Assembly (NCBI GenBank): GCA_002455375.1
Contig: DKKR01000075.1
Coordinates: forward strand, 1-10,643
From: Bacteroidetes bacterium UBA6661
GTDB taxonomy: Bacteria; Bacteroidota; Bacteroidia; AKYH767-A; OLB10
Direction of reading: 5' to 3'
Length of the DNA stretch: 10,643 nt
Within the stretch, counting starts at the first letter, position 1. Every line of letters starts with the position of its first letter. The notes under the pieces are model-generated. The model saw only the letters and a program-made list of their open reading frames with translations. It made no database searches and had not been told where the DNA came from. Made by a program: the position numbers and the translations under genes. This document shows positions 5,817 through 10,643 of the stretch, piece by piece.

Positions 5817-8639
5817 AACTTTATTATGCCATTCCATTTCTTTTTTCAGAAAAGTTCCTGTAATGCTGTTGGTATTTTTACTGATTTGTAATGGTGTGCC
5901 CTCTGCAACAATATTTCCACCTTTTTTTCCGCCTTCAGGACCAAGGTCAAGAATATAATCTGCTGCTTTAATAATATCCATGTTATGCTCAATCACAACA
6001 ACGGTATTACCTTTGTCAACTAACTGCTGCAAAACCAAGAGTAAAATTCTTACATCTTCAAAATGCAGACCTGTTGTTGGTTCATCAAGTATATAAAAAG
6101 TATTGCCTGTATCTTTTTTTGAAAGTTCTGAAGCTAATTTCACTCGTTGTGCTTCACCACCTGATAGGGTAGTAGATGATTGTCCTAATGTTATGTAACC
6201 CAAACCTACGTCCTGCAAGGTTTTAATTTTATGTAAAATGGCAGGAATGTTACTAAAAAAATCAACTGCTTCATTGATACTCAGATTCAGTACATCGCTG
6301 ATGGATTTACCACGATAGCGGACTTCAAGAATTTCGCGTTTGTAGCGTTTGCCATTACAAGTCTCACAATGTACATGCACATCGGGCAAAAAGTTCATCT
6401 GTATAATTTTCAAGCCTGCACCCAGACAGGTATCACATCGGCCACTGCTAACATTGAATGAAAAAACTCCGGGAGCATAACCTCTGATTTTTGCTTCAGG
6501 TAATTGCGCAAATAAGTTTCTTATGTCGGTAAAAACTCCTGTGTATGTTGCAGGATTACTGCGAGGTGTCCGACCAATTGGCGATTGGTCAATCTCAATA
6601 ACTTTATCAATATGACTTAGGCCATTTATCTTTTCATATGGTAAAGGTTTTTGCGAACTGTTATAAAAATGCTTGTTCAGTGCAGGATAAATAGTTTCAT
6701 TGACTAAGGTTGACTTGCCGCTTCCTGAAACACCTGTCACACACATTAATGTTCCTAGTGGAAAGTGTGCAGTCACGTTTTTAAGATTGTTCCCTTTAGC
6801 ACCTGTGATGGTTAATTTTTTTCCATTTCCTTTTCTGTTTTCTGAAGAAGGCATTTTAATGCCGCCACTCATATAATTTGCTGTGAGTGATTGTTGAAAT
6901 TTTAATTCCTCGGGCTTACCTATTGCTACAATATTACCACCGTTGATGCCGGCACCCGGGCCAAGGTCAACAACAAAATCAGCAGCTTCAATAGTTTCTC
7001 TGTCATGCTCAACAACAATAACTGTATTGCCAATATCGCGAAGGTCTTTCAATGCTTTTATCAATCGTTCATTATCGCGTTGATGCAGTCCTATAGAAGG
7101 TTCATCAAGAATATACAGCACGCCCACTAACTGCGAACCAATTTGTGTAGCCAAACGAATACGTTGCGATTCGCCACCGGATAAGCTTCGTGTGCTACGA
7201 TTTAAGGTTATATAATCAAGCCCGACATCAAGCAGAAAACCTAGACGTTTTACTATTTCTTTCAGTACTTCTGTAGCAATGATATTTTGTTTTTCACTCA
7301 GTGAGGCAGGTAGTTGCTGAAACCATTGCTGCAGTTCACTAAGGTCCATCAGAGAAAGTTCAGCAATATTTTTATTGTTGAGTTTAAATGCAAGCGATTC
7401 TTTTTTTAGTCGTGTGCCTTCACATTCGGGGCAGGTAATTGTCTGCATAAAATTCAGTGCCCACTTTTTGATGGAATACGTTGCATTCTCTTCCATCTGA
7501 TTGACAATAAAGTTTACTATACCTTCAAACGTAATTCCATGATTGCTGCCCGGAGTTGCATTGAGCGAAACATCATCTGTGCCATATAGGATTATGTTGA
7601 GTGCTTCATGCGGAATATCATGAATTGGTGTGTTCAGGTTGAAGCCAAACCTCCTGCCTATATATTCCAACTCTCCAAATATCCAGTTGTTTTTATATTC
7701 ACCTAAAGGTAAGATACCCCCTTTGCGGATTGATTTTTTATTGTCAGGAATGATGGAAGATAAATCAGCTTCAGGTATTGTGCCAAGTCCGTTGCAACGC
7801 GAACAGGCACCATAAGGCGAGTTAAAAGAAAATGTGTTTGGTGCAGGTTCATCATAAGAGATTCCTGAAGTAGGACACATCAGGTTACGGCTGAAAAAAC
7901 GAATTCTTTTTTGATCATCAGCAGTAATCATCATTGTGTTCTTACCAAAACGCATGGCGGTTTTTACTGTGTCAGCAATTCTTTTTGCTGCAGTTTCGTT
8001 AACTTCAATTTTGTCCACTACAATTTCAATGTCATGAGTTTTGTAGCGATCGGTTTGCATACCTTTTTTTATCTCGGTAATCACACCATCAATTCGAACA
8101 CGAATAAAGCCGGAGACTCTGATTTGTTCAAACAATTCGCGGTAATGTCCTTTACGTGCTTTGACAACCGGTGCAAGCACAATAATATTTTTTTTATCAA
8201 AGTCACGAAGAATTATTTCTATGATCTGATCATCACTAAGCCTAACCATTTTTTCACCTGTCATGTAGGAGAAAGCTTCACCGGCACGCGCAAACAGCAA
8301 GCGCATGAAGTCATAAATTTCAGTAACTGTTCCTACTGTTGAGCGTGGATTTTGATTGGTAGTTTTTTGTTCAATGCTGATAACTGGAGAGAGGCCATTT
8401 ATTTTATCTACATCAGGGCGTTCCAGACTACCAAGAAATTGTCTGGCATAGGCACTGAAACTTTCCATATAACGTCTTTGTCCTTCAGCATAAATAGTGT
8501 CGAATGCTAAAGACGACTTACCACTACCGCTGAGACCTGTAAAGACAATCAGCTTTTCGCGCGGTAAAACGAGGTCTATATTTTTGAGATTATGTTCCCT
8601 TGCTCCGTAAATTTCAATGCTCTCGTGCTCTGTTTGCAT
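5802..8639 (-). CDS. uvrA: Excinuclease ABC subunit A (UvrA)
   Basis: Damage-sensing ATPase of nucleotide excision repair; a dimer that loads UvrB at lesions. At 945 aa it is full length for the family. It has two ABC ATPase modules: Walker A GLSGSGKS (35-42) and GVSGSGKS (636-643), signature LSGGE (486-490) and LSGGE (825-829), Walker B with ILDEP (510-514 and 850-854). Zinc positions: the C-terminal module is intact (C735, C738, C758, C761). The N-terminal one reads C255-P-T-S258 then C279, C282, so one of four cysteines is a serine. A separate CPEC lies at 403-406. ATG 8639 follows a TAACTTTG promoter by 14 nt and gives a normal N-terminus (ESIEIYGAREHNLKNI at 6-21). Its own promoter suggests expression separate from the upstream small gene; no LexA-type box was evident. 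Confidence 0.97.
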   Translation of the reverse strand: MQTEHESIEIYGAREHNLKNIDLVLPREKLIVFTGLSGSGKSSLAFDTIYAEGQRRYMESFSAYARQFLGSLERPDVDKINGLSPVISIEQKTTNQNPRSTVGTVTEIYDFMRLLFARAGEAFSYMTGEKMVRLSDDQIIEIILRDFDKKNIIVLAPVVKARKGHYRELFEQIRVSGFIRVRIDGVITEIKKGMQTDRYKTHDIEIVVDKIEVNETAAKRIADTVKTAMRFGKNTMMITADDQKRIRFFSRNLMCPTSGISYDEPAPNTFSFNSPYGACSRCNGLGTIPEADLSSIIPDNKKSIRKGGILPLGEYKNNWIFGELEYIGRRFGFNLNTPIHDIPHEALNIILYGTDDVSLNATPGSNHGITFEGIVNFIVNQMEENATYSIKKWALNFMQTITCPECEGTRLKKESLAFKLNNKNIAELSLMDLSELQQWFQQLPASLSEKQNIIATEVLKEIVKRLGFLLDVGLDYITLNRSTRSLSGGESQRIRLATQIGSQLVGVLYILDEPSIGLHQRDNERLIKALKDLRDIGNTVIVVEHDRETIEAADFVVDLGPGAGINGGNIVAIGKPEELKFQQSLTANYMSGGIKMPSSENRKGNGKKLTITGAKGNNLKNVTAHFPLGTLMCVTGVSGSGKSTLVNETIYPALNKHFYNSSQKPLPYEKINGLSHIDKVIEIDQSPIGRTPRSNPATYTGVFTDIRNLFAQLPEAKIRGYAPGVFSFNVSSGRCDTCLGAGLKIIQMNFLPDVHVHCETCNGKRYKREILEVRYRGKSISDVLNLSINEAVDFFSNIPAILHKIKTLQDVGLGYITLGQSSTTLSGGEAQRVKLASELSKKDTGNTFYILDEPTTGLHFEDVRILLLVLQQLVDKGNTVVVIEHNMDIIKAADYILDLGPEGGKKGGNIVAEGTPLQISKNTNSITGTFLKKEMEWHNKVSAEV

Positions 8640-8653
8640 ATAGTAATAACCTG

Positions 8654-8661
8654 CAAAGTTA
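8654..8661 (-). promoter_or_regulatory. -7 element TAACTTTG of uvrA
   Basis: TAACTTTG on the minus strand matches TAnnTTTG and lies 14 nt before the uvrA ATG at 8639. It is within the 125-bp gap to the upstream gene. No TTG -33 element is seen at 17-23 bp; the region there reads AAGTTC. The rest of the gap is AT-rich and holds no other clear element. Confidence 0.65.
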
Positions 8662-8764
8662 ACCTATTGCATGCTTTTATTTGAACTTGTTAATAAAAAT
8701 CAAGGTGCTGTTTTTCTTAAAGCTAAATCCTCAGCATAGATTCATTGTAAGAAGATATGACAGC

Positions 8765-9280
8765 TTAAAAAAACTTGTTGAGTGAGGAACCTTGCTTGAA
8801 AAAGTAAAATAATAACAATGGCAGTCCGATATTTAGATTTATCAGATACAACAACTCACTGTTATGCGTCAGCTTCCAAAACCTTGCAATGTATTGTGTA
8901 GGAAACCATTCTTCAACATGAAACACCGGAACAAAGCCTTCCTGCTGTGTAAAGCCAACACGCTCTACATAACCGGACAAGACAAAGTCGTATGAAAACA
9001 TGAGTGCACTCTTCGACTTCCTGAAAGGTGAACTGCCCACGAGAAGTGCACAATCCTTTCGCAACTCGGGATACAATTTTTTTAAGCTGTCAGGAATAAT
9101 TAAAGCTCCTCTTTTAATAATGATATCAGCACATTGCGGTTCACAAAATTGTTGTGTTGCTAAAATAGTATTAGGCTCGCTGTCTTCGCGATATGCTTTA
9201 GGTTTTTTCAAAGGAAGCAACCAATATCCTGTAAATACAACCCATATCAAAACCAATAATTTCAAACCCCAAATCTTCAT
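8765..9280 (-). CDS. Unrecognised small membrane-anchored protein
   Basis: I do not recognise a family. The 171-aa product has one hydrophobic segment near the N-terminus (about residues 4-24, preceded by MKIWGLK) and one near the C-terminus (about 143-162, LLYLINLNIGLPLLLFYFF). The 118 residues between are polar and probably extracytoplasmic, with three cysteines (C46, C50, C77). Residues 97-125 (SYDFVLSGYVERVGF, then PVFHVEEW) alternate in a beta-strand-like way, which could suit a small OB- or SH3-like fold; this is weak inference. The frame can begin at GTG 9283, but the adjacent ATG 9280 is the better start. It begins 13 nt after the stop of the outer-membrane barrel gene on the same strand, so the two may be cotranscribed and act in the envelope together. 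It is conserved in reading-frame quality but its function is unknown. Confidence 0.6.
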   Translation of the reverse strand: MKIWGLKLLVLIWVVFTGYWLLPLKKPKAYREDSEPNTILATQQFCEPQCADIIIKRGALIIPDSLKKLYPELRKDCALLVGSSPFRKSKSALMFSYDFVLSGYVERVGFTQQEGFVPVFHVEEWFPTQYIARFWKLTHNSELLYLINLNIGLPLLLFYFFKQGSSLNKFF

Positions 9281-9285
9281 CACTA

Positions 9286-9293
9286 CAAAATTA
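9286..9293 (-). promoter_or_regulatory. Possible -7 element TAATTTTG before the small membrane protein
   Basis: TAATTTTG on the minus strand matches TAnnTTTG. It occupies the 13-nt gap just after the TAG stop (9296-9294) of the upstream barrel gene and is 5 nt (TAGTG) before the ATG at 9280. The spacing equals that of two other promoters here, which supports it. In such an AT-rich gap inside a possible operon a chance match is also plausible. Confidence 0.4.
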
Positions 9294-10643
9294 CTAAAAC
9301 TGATACCTAACCTGTAACTTTATTTCACTTCTTTTATTATTATTTATTTCATCAAGCCCCGACCCAAATGTTTTTTGATTGGTATAAACCGTTTGTGCAA
9401 AACGGAACCACAGATCTACACCTTTTGTAACTTTATAGCGAAGTGTTACATAATAACGAAACCCGCGATTGTAAAATGATGGAATAGAATAGGAATAGAG
9501 AATGTCGTTTTCAAAGGCATATATCCTCGAATCATAGCTGTCTGTATCAAATAATCCATAGCGTACAGAGCCTGAAATAGGAGAGCTAAGCGGTTTAAAT
9601 AAAATATCCTGATAAATCATGAATCCTTTCTCATCGGGTTTTTCTTCATAATTGATTCTTACCCATTCAATACGATTTCTGATAGCAACAGCTTTTGAAA
9701 TTCTGTAAGTAAGATTGAAGCGATAGTTATCCTGTCTTTTAAATACAAGATAATCTGCAATTGCTGCTGCGCTGCTGTTTTCTTCCTTTTGTGTGCGTCT
9801 GTTTCGGAAATAAATTTCAAATTGCCTTGACGGATTCCATGATACCTGCCATAAATATTCATAACCTTTAGAAGGTGCATCGGCACCAAATCTTAGCCAT
9901 GGAAAGGTAAAACGATCTAAATATCCGTTGAAACCCCAGTAGCGATTTGGCCTGATTACAATTCCTGCATAGGTTCCTTTTTCATTTCTTGTAGTACTTG
10001 ATTCGCCAAATCCACTTGCATAAAGAAAATTAAAGTCACGAGGATAGTTTCTGTTCACCACAGAAATACTTACGGTAGTTCCCAAACTGATGATTGCACC
10101 ATTAACAAAAGCAATTGCACCGTTATCACTTCTTGAAAATTCTCCAAAGAAATTGATGTTGCGATATAACCAGCTATAATCAATACCCACTTTGGTAAAT
10201 TGTTTTCCGCTGAAATCAAAACGATTGTATAGCTGAAAAGAGCGTTGCAAAGGTCTGTCGTAATCTACATGAAGGGCTGTTATTCCTGCAGAAAAGTTGC
10301 GCACATTATATCCTGCATTAATGCCATACAATTTTTCGCGTATGGTATTTTTGTTTTCAAGTTCGCTTGTGGTGCGATGATAACCTGATTCGATAAACGA
10401 AGTAAAAATATCTTGCTGTTCAAGGGTAGAATCTAAAATACTATTCAGGTTAGCATCTAACTTTCTGTTACTATAAAAAGCATCGGCATTCCATTTTTTT
10501 TTACCAACAGATACGGCAACCCCTCTTTTAAAACTGGATTCGTTTAGCGATGTATAAGGTCTAATGCCTGTTGAAAATTTGCGTACTGCAGCAACGTCAG
10601 GCGACTTGCCGAATGACAAACCCGTACATAGTGTTAATCCTTG
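9294..10643 (-). CDS. Helix-hairpin-helix-type outer-membrane beta-barrel protein (C-terminal part; 5' end outside window)
   Basis: Partial gene: the frame is open to the right edge and the residues encoded before the apparent start read QGLTLCTG, so the TTG at 10619 is not a true start. At least 449 residues are present. The sequence has the alternating aromatic/polar pattern of an outer-membrane beta-barrel and ends in VRYQF, a terminal aromatic typical of barrel proteins. Motifs such as GQGL-like (edge), RPYTSLNE, FYSNRKLDANL, FIESGYHRT, ADAPSKGYEY and FEIYFRNR match, from memory, the barrel portion of Bacteroidota proteins annotated as helix-hairpin-helix domain-containing, whose N-terminal ComEA-like HHH repeats would be outside this window. 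Role unknown; DNA handling at the envelope has been suggested only by the HHH domain. Next gene starts 13 nt downstream. Confidence 0.75.
   Translation of the reverse strand, partial: QGLTLCTGLSFGKSPDVAAVRKFSTGIRPYTSLNESSFKRGVAVSVGKKKWNADAFYSNRKLDANLNSILDSTLEQQDIFTSFIESGYHRTTSELENKNTIREKLYGINAGYNVRNFSAGITALHVDYDRPLQRSFQLYNRFDFSGKQFTKVGIDYSWLYRNINFFGEFSRSDNGAIAFVNGAIISLGTTVSISVVNRNYPRDFNFLYASGFGESSTTRNEKGTYAGIVIRPNRYWGFNGYLDRFTFPWLRFGADAPSKGYEYLWQVSWNPSRQFEIYFRNRRTQKEENSSAAAIADYLVFKRQDNYRFNLTYRISKAVAIRNRIEWVRINYEEKPDEKGFMIYQDILFKPLSSPISGSVRYGLFDTDSYDSRIYAFENDILYSYSIPSFYNRGFRYYVTLRYKVTKGVDLWFRFAQTVYTNQKTFGSGLDEINNNKRSEIKLQVRYQF

Noticed and set aside
7911..8342. A 143-codon open frame on the plus strand inside uvrA
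   Set aside because: It lies wholly within the well-supported uvrA gene on the opposite strand and its translation, rich in F, H, N and C, looks like an antisense shadow.
8662..8764. Terminator in the gap between the small membrane protein and uvrA
   Set aside because: The best hairpin on the minus strand (GCTGA/TTTAGC) has about 5 weak pairs and no clean U tract, so it is not supported.
9000..9317. A 105-codon plus-strand frame across the small membrane protein
   Set aside because: It covers the antisense of the small membrane protein and the end of the barrel gene. The minus-strand frame has a promoter element, anchor segments and operon spacing, so it is the better gene.
1..10643. Mobile element, CRISPR array or defence system
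   Set aside because: No transposase, integrase, nuclease cassette, direct-repeat array or terminal inverted repeats were seen. All confident genes are housekeeping or envelope genes in an apparently intact arrangement.
10619..10643. Complete 441-residue gene starting at 10619
   Set aside because: The start is a TTG in the middle of a frame that stays open to the window edge. The residues upstream of it continue the family pattern, so the gene is partial.

Overview
The window looks like ordinary chromosome from a member of the Bacteroidota. The DNA is AT-rich, Shine-Dalgarno sequences are not evident, and six genes are preceded by the phylum's -7 promoter element TAnnTTTG. The right-hand end encodes part of a beta-barrel protein of a type I know from Bacteroidota helix-hairpin-helix proteins. 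I cannot place it below phylum with confidence; Chitinophagales- or Sphingobacteria-like is a guess. I see no mobile elements, CRISPR arrays, rRNA or tRNA genes, and no clear sign of horizontal transfer.

Left part (1-2384): an AT-rich stretch ends in a strong intrinsic terminator at 182-218 for something transcribed rightward from outside the window. Next come a SirB1/transglutaminase-like protein (minus) and, divergently, a THUMP-domain RNA methyltransferase (plus).

Centre (2385-4897): a compact minus-strand operon runs ribD (riboflavin synthesis), then a ten-helix DMT/EamA transporter, then a YigZ/IMPACT protein. ribD and the transporter overlap by 4 bp, and the transporter and yigZ abut with no gap. 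Divergent from ribD is prmC, the release-factor glutamine methyltransferase. The ribD and prmC -7 elements stand back to back, only 20 bp apart.

Right part (5802-10643): uvrA (nucleotide excision repair) is convergent with prmC. Upstream of it on the same strand lie a small unrecognised membrane-anchored protein and the C-terminal part of a large outer-membrane beta-barrel protein that runs off the right edge.

The genes are mostly housekeeping: RNA and protein methylation, riboflavin synthesis, DNA repair. The most useful thing in the window is the promoter and start-codon arrangement. For five genes the longest reading frame begins inside or upstream of the promoter's own -7 element, so the true starts lie downstream. 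For three of them the corrected ATG sits exactly 5 nt after the element, which predicts leaderless or nearly leaderless mRNAs. I did not find a convincing new multi-gene system.
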